Program-made: the position numbers and the translations under genes
Assembly: GCA_023229985.1 (NCBI GenBank)
Contig: JALNYF010000067.1
Location: 1 to 10,008 of the forward strand
Source of the DNA: Bacteroidales bacterium
GTDB taxonomy: Bacteria > Bacteroidota > Bacteroidia > Bacteroidales > WCHB1-69
Length of the DNA: 10,008 nt
Direction of reading: 5' to 3'
Part shown: piece after piece, positions 1-6,869 of the stretch
Layout of the letters: each line of letters starts with the position of its first letter
Position numbering within the stretch: the stretch's first letter is position 1
Notes under the pieces: generated by a model
What the model saw: only the letters and a program-made list of their open reading frames with translations
The model's database searches: none
What the model was told of the DNA's origin: nothing

Positions 1-32
1 GCGGATTGTATAACAGGAATATCTATATCCGC
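1..32. repeat. Imperfect hairpin upstream of leader module copy 1
   Basis: GCGGAT (1-6) is the exact reverse complement of ATCCGC (27-32), enclosing 20 bases. It sits four bases before the A-rich start of the promoter module at 36. Module copy 3 also follows a hairpin (9452-9481). It may be the end of a structure that begins outside the window. There is no T-tract after it on the + strand, so I do not call it a terminator. Confidence 0.35.
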
Positions 33-35
33 GTT

Positions 36-165
36 GAAAAATAAAAAAAATGCAACAAAAGTATTAAATGTATGAAATTAAAATGTAATTTTGCACTGTC
101 GAGCCTGCAAGAACTAATCACCTTCACTTTGAAAAACAATGTTCTAAAGAATGGGACGCACTATA
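36..165 (+). repeat. Promoter/leader module, copy 1
   Basis: This stretch is homologous by eye to 9476-9603 and more loosely to about 6579-6685. Against copy 3, positions 36-61 match 9476-9501 at 24 of 26 bases, the -7 element TAATTTTG is identical, and the last 19 bases (147-165, AAGAATGGGACGCACTATA) are identical to 9585-9603. The spacing between blocks drifts by only one or two bases over 130. Against copy 2, the best block is 118-138 against 6646-6666 (TCAC, TTCACTTTGAAAA). It lies directly upstream of the surface-protein operon, so it probably supplies its promoter and 5' leader. Copy 1 has lost a long reading frame: in the frame of ATGGGA, a TAA lies at 145-147 and a TGA at 130-132. Confidence 0.7.
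86..93 (+). promoter_or_regulatory. Bacteroidota-type -7 promoter element
   Basis: TAATTTTG matches the TAnnTTTG consensus of Bacteroidota housekeeping promoters exactly. I see no clear -33 TTTG about 20 bases upstream. Transcription would begin near 97-100, giving a leader of roughly 190 bases before the start at 288. The same octamer occurs at the same place in module copy 3. Confidence 0.55.
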
Positions 166-192
166 AAAGTTCTATCTCTGTTGCGTAAATAA
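151..192 (+). other. Possible 13-codon leader ORF
   Basis: ATGGGACGCACTATA opens a frame reading MGRTIKVLSLLRK, followed by TAA. The first five codons are identical to those of the frame at 9589 in module copy 3, and copy 2 also has an ATGGG-initiated short frame (6681). The start follows AAAGA, which is a weak ribosome-binding context. It could be a leader peptide or a chance frame in a conserved RNA, because only the first five codons can be compared. Confidence 0.2.
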
Positions 193-202
193 TACGTTGG
201 CG
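174..202 (+). repeat. Second leader block shared with 6769-6797, copy 1
   Basis: This 29-base block matches 6769-6797 without gaps at 24 positions; both contain TGTTGCGTAAATA followed three bases later by CGTT. In each case it lies downstream of the promoter module, but the gap between module and block differs (about 8 bases here, about 85 there). The module therefore seems to have two separable conserved parts. Copy 3 does not have this block. Confidence 0.5.
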
Positions 203-274
203 TTTATTGGAAGAAACCCAGACACAACATTGAAACAGTAACAAGAACAGATACATAAGTATTCACCATTAAAA

Positions 275-282
275 AAGGAGGT
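275..282 (+). promoter_or_regulatory. Strong Shine-Dalgarno site
   Basis: AAGGAGGT is a perfect anti-16S complement, five bases before the ATG at 288. It fixes that start. Strong Shine-Dalgarno sites are uncommon in Bacteroidota, and in this window only this gene and the next have one in working position. Confidence 0.7.
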
Positions 283-287
283 CGTAA

Positions 288-812
288 ATGAGACACAAAC
301 AAAAAAAGTTGAAGGGTGAAAGTAAAAAGTTAAAAAGTTTGGGAGTGGCAACACTTTTGACTTTTACCTTTTCCCTTTCTACTGTATCAGCACAAGAAAG
401 CGTTAATACCACAGGCGGTAATGCTTTGGGCGGCGGTGGCTCGGCGAGCTATTCCGTTGGTCAGGTTGTTTATGCCACCAATACAGGAACAAATGGTTCT
501 GTGGCGGAAGGCGTGCAGCAACCGTATGAAATTTCGGTAGTAACAGAAATTGAAGAAGCCAAAGGTATCAACCTTTCAATTTTGGCTTATCCCAACCCCA
601 CTACCGATTATTTAGAGTTAAAAGTTGAAAGTGAAAAGTTGAAAGACTTATCGTATCAACTGTACGACATGAATGGGAAACTTCTACAAAACGAAAAAAT
701 TACTGGCAATCAAACAAACATTCTTATGAGCAATCTTGCGCCTGCCACCTATTTTGTAAAAGTAATCCAAGGGAACAAAGAAGTAAAAACATTTAAAATC
801 ATTAAAAATTAA
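288..812 (+). CDS. Small exported protein with T9SS type A sorting domain
   Basis: The 174-aa product has a basic N-terminus with an unusual Lys-rich extension (residues 1-18), a hydrophobic segment (about 19-33) and a likely signal peptidase site after Ala35 (VSA-Q). The mature part begins with a Gly/Ser/Thr-rich stretch ending GVQQPYEIS (75-83), a pattern I know from small Bacteroidota secreted proteins. Residues 97-174 form a T9SS C-terminal sorting domain: YPNPTTDYLEL (101-111), YDMNGKLL (126-133), then TYFVKVI and a final Lys-rich strand. By family knowledge it should cross the outer membrane through T9SS and be anchored or released after the domain is cleaved. No enzymatic domain is visible. 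The start is fixed by AAGGAGGT. It is the first gene of a probable two-gene operon with the large surface protein. DNA coding the N-terminus and part of the sorting domain is unusually rich in AAAGTTGAAAGT-like repeats. Confidence 0.88.
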   Translation: MRHKQKKLKGESKKLKSLGVATLLTFTFSLSTVSAQESVNTTGGNALGGGGSASYSVGQVVYATNTGTNGSVAEGVQQPYEISVVTEIEEAKGINLSILAYPNPTTDYLELKVESEKLKDLSYQLYDMNGKLLQNEKITGNQTNILMSNLAPATYFVKVIQGNKEVKTFKIIKN

Positions 813-817
813 GGAGG
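812..817 (+). promoter_or_regulatory. Shine-Dalgarno site overlapping the upstream stop codon
   Basis: AGGAGG overlaps the last base of the TAA stop of the upstream gene and lies eight bases before the ATG at 826. This supports co-transcription and translational coupling of the two surface-protein genes. Confidence 0.65.
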
Positions 818-825
818 ACACGGCA

Positions 826-3800
826 ATGAAAAAAGTATTTACATTTTTAGCAGCCGTTCTACTAACGGCAACCGTTTGGGCACAAAGTCCCGAAAAAATG
901 AGTTATCAGGCAGTAATTCGCAACAGTAGCGATGCCTTAGTTACTAACACGCAAATAGGCATGGAGATAAACATCCGCCAGGGTACACCTTCGGGAACAG
1001 TTGTTTACACCGAAACGCAAACGCCTACTACCAACGCCAATGGGTTGGTAAGCATTGAAATTGGTGGAGGCACTGGTTTTAATACAATTGATTGGTCAGC
1101 GGGGCCCTATTTTATTGAAACCAAAACGGCAATTGAACCTCCTTTAACTACTTATACCATTACAGGAACAAGCCAGTTATTAAGCGTACCTTATGCGTTG
1201 CATGCCAAAACGGCAGAAACAGTATCGGGAGGAATTACCGAAACAGACCCTATTTATTCAGCAAGCGAAGCAGCAAATATTACCCCAACCGACATTACCA
1301 ATTTGAGTAATCTTTCAGGGGTCAACACCGGCGACCAAGATTTAAGCAGTTTGGCAACTCAAACCGCCTTGGGCGATTCCATAGCACTGGTTCGCAGCGA
1401 GATTCCTGATGTAACCGGATTTTTAACCTCTGAAACCGACCCAACTTTTACAAGCAGTCAGGCAGCAAATATTACCGCAACCGACATTACCAATTTGAGT
1501 AATCTTTCAGGGGTCAACACCGGCGACCAAGATTTAAGCACTTTGGCAACTCAAACCGCCTTGGGCGATTCCACGGCACAAGTTCGCAGCGAGATTCCTG
1601 ATGTAAGCGGATTTTTAACCTCCGAAATCGACCCTGTTTATTCAGCAAGCGAAGCAGCAAATATTACCCCAACCGACATTACCAATTTGAGTAATCTTTC
1701 AGGGGTCAACACCGGCGACCAAGATTTAAGTGGTTTAGCAACTAAAACACAATTGGGCGATTCCACAGCACAAGTTCGCAGCGAGATACCCGATGTAAGC
1801 GGATTTTTAAGTTCTGAAGTCGACCCACTATTTACAAGCAGTCAGGCAGCAAATATTACAGCAACCGACATTACCAATTTGAGTAATCTTTCAGGGGTCA
1901 ACACCGGCGACCAGGATTTAAGCACCTTGGCAACTCAAACCGCCTTGGGCGATTCCACGGCACAAGTTCGCAGTGAGATACCCGATGTAAGCGGATTTTT
2001 AAATTCCGAAACCGACCCTGTTTATTCATCAAGCGAAGCTGCCAATATTACCGCAACCGACATTACCAATTTGAGTAATCTTTCAGGGGTCAACACCGGC
2101 GACCAGGATTTAAGCACTTTGGCAACCCAAACCGCTTTGGGCGATTCCACAGCACTGGTTCGCAGTGAGATACCCGATGTAAGCGGATTTTTGACTTCTG
2201 AAACCGACCCAATATGGACAGCAAGCCCATCGTTTGGAATAACCAACACCAATATTACCAATTGGAACTTGGCTTATGGTTGGGGTAATCATGCTGCTGA
2301 AGGTTATTTACAAAGTGAAATAGACGGTTCTGTTACCAACGAAATTCAAGCCTTAAGCATCAGCAACGATACTGTTTTTCTAAGTAATGGAGGATTTGTA
2401 AAATTGCCTTCAACAAATGCATGGTCGTTAAATGGAAATGCCGGAACATTGAACGGAACAAATTTTATTGGTACAACAGATAATGTGCCTCTAAATTTTA
2501 AAGTAAACAACGAGTACTCAGGTAAAATTGATCCAATATTATTTAATACATTTTTCGGTTATCAATCAGGGATAGGGAATACAACAGGTATTTATAACAC
2601 TTTTTTGGGATATCAGGCAGGTATTTCCAATACTATTGGGAAATGGAATGTTGCTATTGGCACATTTGCCTTAAAATCCATGAATTCTTCGACTGGTAAT
2701 GCAAATATTGCTATTGGACAAAGTTCTTTGGAGGCAAATATTTCTGGTGGTGGAAACACTTCTATTGGGCATGGAGCGATGGGCGGTAATACTTCAGGCG
2801 CAATCAACACAGCTGTTGGTTATGGTTCTTTGTCTGGAAATTTATCAGGAAATAATAACACAGCATTGGGCGCATATGCTGGTTATAATGCTACAGGTTC
2901 AACAAATGTATTTTTAGGCTATCAGGCCGGCTACAATGAAACCGGTTCCAACAAACTGTACATTGCAAACAGCAGTACATCAACACCACTGATTTACGGT
3001 GATTTCAGCACCGCCACATTAAAAATATTCAGCAACCTGAATATTAATAACGCTTACACTTTCCCGAATGCTGACGGAACAAGTGGACAAATTTTGTCAA
3101 CCAATGGTGCCGGAGTTTTGGGCTGGTCTAGTCTTCCAAGTGAAATAGACGGTTCTGTTACCAATGAACTTCAAGCCTTGAACATCAGCAACGATACGGT
3201 TTATTTAAGTGATGGAGGGTTTGTAAAATTACCGATACCCAGCGGCACCGAAGCCGGCCAAATGCAATATTGGAACGGCACAGCATGGGTAACTGTGCCA
3301 GCGGGTAAAGCCGGCCAAACAATGTATTTTATAAACAATAAGCCACAATGGGGACCTGTAATGAGTTCAACTGATGTTATGAATCCCACTACAGGGAGAA
3401 TTTGGATGGACCGCAACCTTGGCGCTTCACAAGTGGCAACAAGTAGCACCGATGCCCTTGCTTATGGCGATTTGTACCAGTGGGGGCGTGCAGCCGACGG
3501 TTACGAAAAACGTACATCGGGTGCAACATCTACATTGGCAACAAGCGATACACCCGGGCATGGCGATTTTATAACCAATAGCAGTAGCCCTTACGATTGG
3601 CGGAACCCGCAAAACGACAACCTTTGGCAGGGTGTCAACGGCATCAACAATCCTTGCCCAAGTGGTTACCGCATACCAACAGAAGCCGAATGGGAAGAAG
3701 AGCGTGCAAGTTGGAGTAGCAACGATGCAGCCGGCGCTTTTGCCTCTCCGCTTAAATTGCCCCTGGCGGGAACTCGCTTCAGCGGTGGCGAGTTCTACTA

Positions 3801-3939
3801 TGAGGGTAGTGTCGGCTACTATTGGTCGAATACGGTATTTGGTATCAAGTCCATGGCCCTGATCTTCGAGAGTAGCAATGCTCTCGTGAACATGAACAAC
3901 CGTGCACACGGCTTTTCTGTCCGCTGCATTAAGGATTAG
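826..3939 (+). CDS. Exported mosaic surface protein: tandem repeats, YadA-like head, FISUMP domain
   Basis: The 1037-aa product starts with a signal peptide (cleavage likely after Ala19, VWA-Q). Residues 20-130 form an N-terminal domain (SYQAVIRNSS, then SVPYALHAK) common in large Bacteroidota surface proteins. Residues 139-458 are five 64-aa repeats (core NLSNLSGVNTGDQDLS), followed by a degenerate sixth ending in a tail-fibre-like WNLAYGWGNHAAEGYL. Residues about 575-720 carry repeated GYQAG, AIG and NTALGAYAG motifs like YadA/trimeric-adhesin head repeats. The head is bracketed by two copies of a 33-aa segment (497-529 and 772-804). Residues 846-1037 are a FISUMP domain (GRIWMDRNLGA, CPSGYRIPTEAEW, YYWSN, GFSVRCIKD). 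No T9SS sorting domain is present, so its surface export route is unclear. Adhesion or cell-surface display is inferred from architecture. It lies 13 bases after the T9SS gene and has its own strong ribosome site. Confidence 0.9.
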   Translation: MKKVFTFLAAVLLTATVWAQSPEKMSYQAVIRNSSDALVTNTQIGMEINIRQGTPSGTVVYTETQTPTTNANGLVSIEIGGGTGFNTIDWSAGPYFIETKTAIEPPLTTYTITGTSQLLSVPYALHAKTAETVSGGITETDPIYSASEAANITPTDITNLSNLSGVNTGDQDLSSLATQTALGDSIALVRSEIPDVTGFLTSETDPTFTSSQAANITATDITNLSNLSGVNTGDQDLSTLATQTALGDSTAQVRSEIPDVSGFLTSEIDPVYSASEAANITPTDITNLSNLSGVNTGDQDLSGLATKTQLGDSTAQVRSEIPDVSGFLSSEVDPLFTSSQAANITATDITNLSNLSGVNTGDQDLSTLATQTALGDSTAQVRSEIPDVSGFLNSETDPVYSSSEAANITATDITNLSNLSGVNTGDQDLSTLATQTALGDSTALVRSEIPDVSGFLTSETDPIWTASPSFGITNTNITNWNLAYGWGNHAAEGYLQSEIDGSVTNEIQALSISNDTVFLSNGGFVKLPSTNAWSLNGNAGTLNGTNFIGTTDNVPLNFKVNNEYSGKIDPILFNTFFGYQSGIGNTTGIYNTFLGYQAGISNTIGKWNVAIGTFALKSMNSSTGNANIAIGQSSLEANISGGGNTSIGHGAMGGNTSGAINTAVGYGSLSGNLSGNNNTALGAYAGYNATGSTNVFLGYQAGYNETGSNKLYIANSSTSTPLIYGDFSTATLKIFSNLNINNAYTFPNADGTSGQILSTNGAGVLGWSSLPSEIDGSVTNELQALNISNDTVYLSDGGFVKLPIPSGTEAGQMQYWNGTAWVTVPAGKAGQTMYFINNKPQWGPVMSSTDVMNPTTGRIWMDRNLGASQVATSSTDALAYGDLYQWGRAADGYEKRTSGATSTLATSDTPGHGDFITNSSSPYDWRNPQNDNLWQGVNGINNPCPSGYRIPTEAEWEEERASWSSNDAAGAFASPLKLPLAGTRFSGGEFYYEGSVGYYWSNTVFGIKSMALIFESSNALVNMNNRAHGFSVRCIKD
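1240..2199 (+). repeat. Five tandem 192-bp in-frame repeats
   Basis: Copies begin at 1240, 1432, 1624, 1816 and 2008, each exactly 192 bases (64 codons). The anchor ATTTGAGTAATCTTTCAGGG recurs at 1301, 1493, 1685, 1877 and 2069. Copies alternate in their first third: YSASEAANITPTD in copies 1 and 3, FTSSQAANITATD in copies 2 and 4, and a hybrid YSSSEAANITATD in copy 5. This indicates a 384-bp higher-order unit. A diverged sixth unit starts at 2200. Confidence 0.95.
2314..2412 (+). repeat. 99-bp direct repeat bracketing the head region, copy 1
   Basis: Encodes a 33-aa segment starting SEIDGSVTNEIQAL. It matches 3139-3237 with about 13 differences over 99 bases by eye. The two copies are in the same frame and flank the YadA-like head region. 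Confidence 0.85.
3139..3237 (+). repeat. 99-bp direct repeat bracketing the head region, copy 2
   Basis: Encodes SEIDGSVTNELQAL and onward, and matches 2314-2412. It marks the boundary between the head-like region and the linker that leads to the FISUMP domain. Confidence 0.85.
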
Positions 3940-3948
3940 ACACTTAAG

Positions 3949-4130
3949 CACCCTGAGCGTAGCCGAAGGGTGATGCCGAAGCACCCCGAGCGAAGCCGAA
4001 GGGTGTTACCCCGAGCGAAGCCGAAGGGTGTTCCCCCGAGCGAAGTCGAAGGGTGTTACCCCGAGCGAAGTCGAAGGGTGTTACCCCGAGCGAAGTCGAA
4101 GGGTGTTACCCCGAGCGAAGTCGAGGGGTT
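3949..4130. repeat. Array of seven REP-like palindromic units
   Basis: Two 24-base units start at 3949 and 3982, then five 25-base units at 4006, 4031, 4056, 4081 and 4106, the last one degenerate. The core is CCCCGAGCGAAGTCGAAGGG, with C/T variation in the first two or three units. Each unit can pair its ACCC with its GGGT, and GGGT of one unit can also pair with ACCC of the next across a GTT loop. The GAGCGAAG(T/C)CGAAG core is known to me as a widespread dispersed intergenic repeat. It begins nine bases after the stop of the surface-protein gene and could act as a transcript end or mRNA stabiliser. Confidence 0.9.
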
Positions 4131-4393
4131 ATCTATCGGTTAGAATATGTAAATTTGAAATGAAAAGAAAAATAGCATGACAAAAACCAACGAAACGCGA
4201 ACATGGTATATAAAAAATTGGGCAGTTACTGCTAATTTTAAAGGGCGTATTTCGCATTTAACTTTGTGCGGGTTGTTAGATAATCGCTACGAAATGCTCA
4301 ACTTTTTATATAACGCAAACCTTTACCGTTCAAGTTAAAAAAAAATATTACAGAAACGATTAACTCTAAATTTATAAATTAAAATTCAAAATT
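4131..4393. other. Non-coding stretch between REP array and katG
   Basis: No credible reading frame is present on either strand. It contains a short palindrome GCAGTTACTGC (4222-4232), one possible -7 element (4259-4266), and A/T-rich sequence leading to katG. I looked for an OxyR-like set of spaced ATAG/CTAT half-sites and saw none that is convincing. With the REP array, it makes up the 454-base gap between the two gene blocks. Confidence 0.5.
4259..4266 (+). promoter_or_regulatory. Candidate -7 element for katG
   Basis: TAACTTTG fits TAnnTTTG. It would give a 5' untranslated region of about 120 bases. No clear -33 element accompanies it, so it may be a chance match. Confidence 0.3.
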
Positions 4394-6571
4394 ATGGACG
4401 ATTCAAAAAAAAGCAAATGCCCTTTCAATCACGGAGCAAATACGGGTTCCAATAGTTCCGTGATGAGCTGGTGGCCAAATGCTCTCAATTTAGACATTTT
4501 GCATCAGCACGATACGAAAACAAATCCTTTAGGTAAGGATTTTAATTATCGTGATGAGTTTAAAAAACTCGACTTGGAAGCAGTAAAAAGTGACTTGAAA
4601 AAATTGATGACGGATAGCCAGGATTGGTGGCCTGCAGACTGGGGGCATTATGGAGGTTTGATGATACGTATGGCATGGCACAGTGCCGGAACATATCGTA
4701 CAGCCGACGGACGTGGTGGCAGTAATACAGGTAATCAGCGTTTTGCACCGCTCAACAGTTGGCCTGATAATGTAAACTTAGATAAAGCACGCAGACTATT
4801 ATGGCCTATTAAGAAAAAATACGGAAACAAACTTTCGTGGGCAGATTTAATGATTCTTGCAGGAAACATGGCTTATGAATCAATGGGCTTCAAAACATTT
4901 GGTTTCGGTGGTGGTCGTGAGGATATTTGGCATCCCGAAAAAGATATTTACTGGGGTGCGGAAAAAAACTGGTTAGGGAAAGAGCGCTATTCCAATAAAT
5001 CTGATGAAGGAAGTCTTGAAAATCCTTTAGCAGCTGTTCAAATGGGATTAATCTATGTGAATCCCGAAGGAGTTGACGGAAATCCCGACCCTTTGAAAAC
5101 GGCTCAGGCTATGCGGGTTACATTCAAGAGAATGGCCATGAACGATGAAGAAACCGTTGCATTAACAGCCGGTGGGCATACCGTTGGTAAAACCCACGGA
5201 AATGGCGATGCTTCCGTTTTAGGCCCCGATCCCGAAGGAGCTCCCATCGAGCAACAAGGTTTTGGTTGGCATAACCCTAAAGGAAAAGGTAATGCAGAAA
5301 ATACCGTAACAAGTGGTTTAGAAGGCGCATGGACAACAACTCCTAACAAATGGAACAACAGCTATTTCTATCTGCTTTTAAATCATGATTGGGAAGTCAG
5401 AAAAAGCCCCGCGGGTGCGAAACAATGGGAACCAGTTTATATGAAGGAAGAAGATAAACCCTTTGATGCCCATGTACCGCGAGTTCGCAGAAACCCAATG
5501 ATGACCGATGCAGATATGGCTCTGAAAATGGACCCTGAATACAGAAAAATATCTGAGCGTTTTTATAAAGACCCTGAATATTTTGCCCAAGTATTTGCCA
5601 GAGCATGGTTTAAACTTACTCACAGAGATTTAGGACCAAAAAGCCGTTATCTTGGTGCAGATGTTCCAAAGGAAGATTTAATTTGGCAAGACCCCATTCC
5701 AACCGTAAATTATACGCTTTCGGAATCAGAAGTTGACGATTTGAAAGAAAAACTTCTCAATTGTGGTTTAACCCCCACCGAATTGATCAATACAGCTTGG
5801 GACAGTGCCAGAACTTTCAGATGTTCCGATTTTAGAGGTGGAGCTAATGGCGCAAGAATACGCCTTGCCCCTCAGAAAAATTGGGAAGGAAATGAACCCA
5901 AACGACTCGAAAAGGTTTTGAGTAGACTTACCGAAATTCAGGCAGGATTGAGCAAAAAAGTAAGCATTGCCGATTTGATTGTTTTAGGAGGAAGTGCTGC
6001 CATCGAAAAAGCCGCTGAAAAAGCCGGAGTGAAAATAAAAGTTCCTTTTACACCTGGACGAGGAGATGCCACTGATGAGATGACCGATGCTGAATCGTTT
6101 TCGGTATTGGAACCATTACACGATGGATATAGGAACTGGCAGAAAAAAGATTATGCCGTAAAACCCGAAGAGATGCTCCTTGACAGGACTCAATTAATGG
6201 GTTTAACAGCTCCCGAAATGACTGTATTGATTGGCGGAATGCGTGTTTTAGGTACCAATTATGGAGGAACCCAACACGGGGTATTTACAGAAAATGTGGG
6301 CGTTTTAACCAACGATTTTTTTGTAAACCTGACCGATATGGGTTTTGTGTGGGAACCAGTTTCTGACAATCTTTACAATATCAGAGAAAGAAAAACAGGT
6401 CAAGTGAAATGGACTGCAACAAGAGTGGATTTAGTTTTTGGTTCAAACTCAATTTTACGTGCTTATGCCGAGGTTTATGCACAGGATGACAACAAAGAGA
6501 AATTTGTCAAAGATTTTGTAAACGCTTGGGTGAAAGTGATGAATTCAGACCGATTTGATCAATTTCAATAA
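4394..6571 (+). CDS. katG: Catalase-peroxidase KatG
   Basis: A bifunctional haem enzyme that removes H2O2 by catalase and peroxidase reactions. At 725 aa it has the normal family length, with a duplicated class I peroxidase fold: a haem-binding N-terminal half (about 1-420) and a haem-free C-terminal half. By comparison with the Mycobacterium tuberculosis enzyme as I remember it, the distal triad is Arg92, Trp95 and His96 (MIRMAWHSAG). The Met-Tyr-Trp crosslink partners are Trp95, Tyr221 (MGLIYVNPEG) and Met247 (KRMAMND). The proximal ligand is His262 (GGHTVGKTHG) with Trp313 and Asp374, and the mobile arginine is Arg411 (THRDLGP). All needed residues are present, so it should be active. There is no signal peptide, so it is cytoplasmic. 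The start MDDSKKSKCPFNH fits the family and has A/T-rich upstream sequence instead of a Shine-Dalgarno site. It heads a peroxide-defence block. Confidence 0.98.
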   Translation: MDDSKKSKCPFNHGANTGSNSSVMSWWPNALNLDILHQHDTKTNPLGKDFNYRDEFKKLDLEAVKSDLKKLMTDSQDWWPADWGHYGGLMIRMAWHSAGTYRTADGRGGSNTGNQRFAPLNSWPDNVNLDKARRLLWPIKKKYGNKLSWADLMILAGNMAYESMGFKTFGFGGGREDIWHPEKDIYWGAEKNWLGKERYSNKSDEGSLENPLAAVQMGLIYVNPEGVDGNPDPLKTAQAMRVTFKRMAMNDEETVALTAGGHTVGKTHGNGDASVLGPDPEGAPIEQQGFGWHNPKGKGNAENTVTSGLEGAWTTTPNKWNNSYFYLLLNHDWEVRKSPAGAKQWEPVYMKEEDKPFDAHVPRVRRNPMMTDADMALKMDPEYRKISERFYKDPEYFAQVFARAWFKLTHRDLGPKSRYLGADVPKEDLIWQDPIPTVNYTLSESEVDDLKEKLLNCGLTPTELINTAWDSARTFRCSDFRGGANGARIRLAPQKNWEGNEPKRLEKVLSRLTEIQAGLSKKVSIADLIVLGGSAAIEKAAEKAGVKIKVPFTPGRGDATDEMTDAESFSVLEPLHDGYRNWQKKDYAVKPEEMLLDRTQLMGLTAPEMTVLIGGMRVLGTNYGGTQHGVFTENVGVLTNDFFVNLTDMGFVWEPVSDNLYNIRERKTGQVKWTATRVDLVFGSNSILRAYAEVYAQDDNKEKFVKDFVNAWVKVMNSDRFDQFQ

Positions 6572-6578
6572 AGCAAAA

Positions 6579-6685
6579 TAATACAACCAAAGAACTAAAT
6601 GTCTGAAATGAAAATGTAATTGTGCAATATTAAACAGCAAGCACAATCACTTTCACTTTGAAAAGGAAGGTATTAAAAAAATGGG
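6579..6685 (+). repeat. Promoter/leader module, copy 2
   Basis: It aligns with copy 1 from TACAACCAAAG (TGCAACAAAAG in copy 1), through TGAAATGAAAATGTAATTGTGCA, to TCACTTTCACTTTGAAAA and the final AAAATGGG. It is more diverged: the -7 element has one change, an indel of one base shifts the frame, and the GGACGCACTATA tail is replaced. It lies in the 298-base gap between katG and the peroxidase gene, and probably promotes the latter. Confidence 0.6.
6617..6624 (+). promoter_or_regulatory. Probable -7 element, diverged
   Basis: TAATTGTG differs from TAnnTTTG at one core position and occupies the same place in the module as the exact matches at 86 and 9525. It would give the peroxidase gene a leader of about 240 bases. 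Confidence 0.4.
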
Positions 6686-6719
6686 CTGTCTAATAGTTAT
6701 ATTAGGCAAAAGAAACTAA
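6681..6719 (+). other. Possible 12-codon leader ORF with internal hairpin
   Basis: ATGGGC opens a frame reading MGCLIVILGKRN, then TAA, at the position equivalent to the ATGGG frames in the other two modules. Within it, 6688-6695 can pair with 6700-6707 (8 bp including one G-T pair, GTTA loop), followed by AAAAG. The frame stays open upstream to ATA at 6627 but has no ATG there. It could be a leader peptide or chance. Confidence 0.18.
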
Positions 6720-6768
6720 TGTTCAAAACAAAATACCTAGTTATGTGTTTCATAGAAGCAAATGTTGT

Positions 6769-6797
6769 ATCTATGTTGCGTAAATAGGGCGTTAGCG
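6769..6797 (+). repeat. Second leader block shared with 174-202, copy 2
   Basis: The block matches 174-202 at 24 of 29 bases without gaps and ends about 70 bases before the peroxidase start. Together with module copy 2 it shows that both parts of the leader recur upstream of unrelated genes. Confidence 0.5.
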
Positions 6798-6869
6798 GCA
6801 ATGGCAGGGAGATTCCAAGCGACCAAAAGATTGGACTTAAATAATGAATCAATAAAAAGGAAATAAGAG

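Noticed and set aside
2022..2261. Minus-strand frames across the 192-bp repeats
   Set aside because: They are shadows of the repeated coding sequence and lack start signals.
3427..3984. 185-codon open frame on the minus strand
   Set aside because: It lies antisense to the FISUMP domain and the start of the REP array, has no ribosome site or recognisable domain, and its composition reflects the opposite-strand gene.
3949..4130. CRISPR array
   Set aside because: Units of 25 bases follow each other with no unique spacers, and no cas genes are present; it is a tandem REP-like array.
4131..4393. OxyR operator upstream of katG
   Set aside because: Isolated CTAT and TTAG tetramers are present, but not in the regularly spaced ATAG/CTAT arrangement required.
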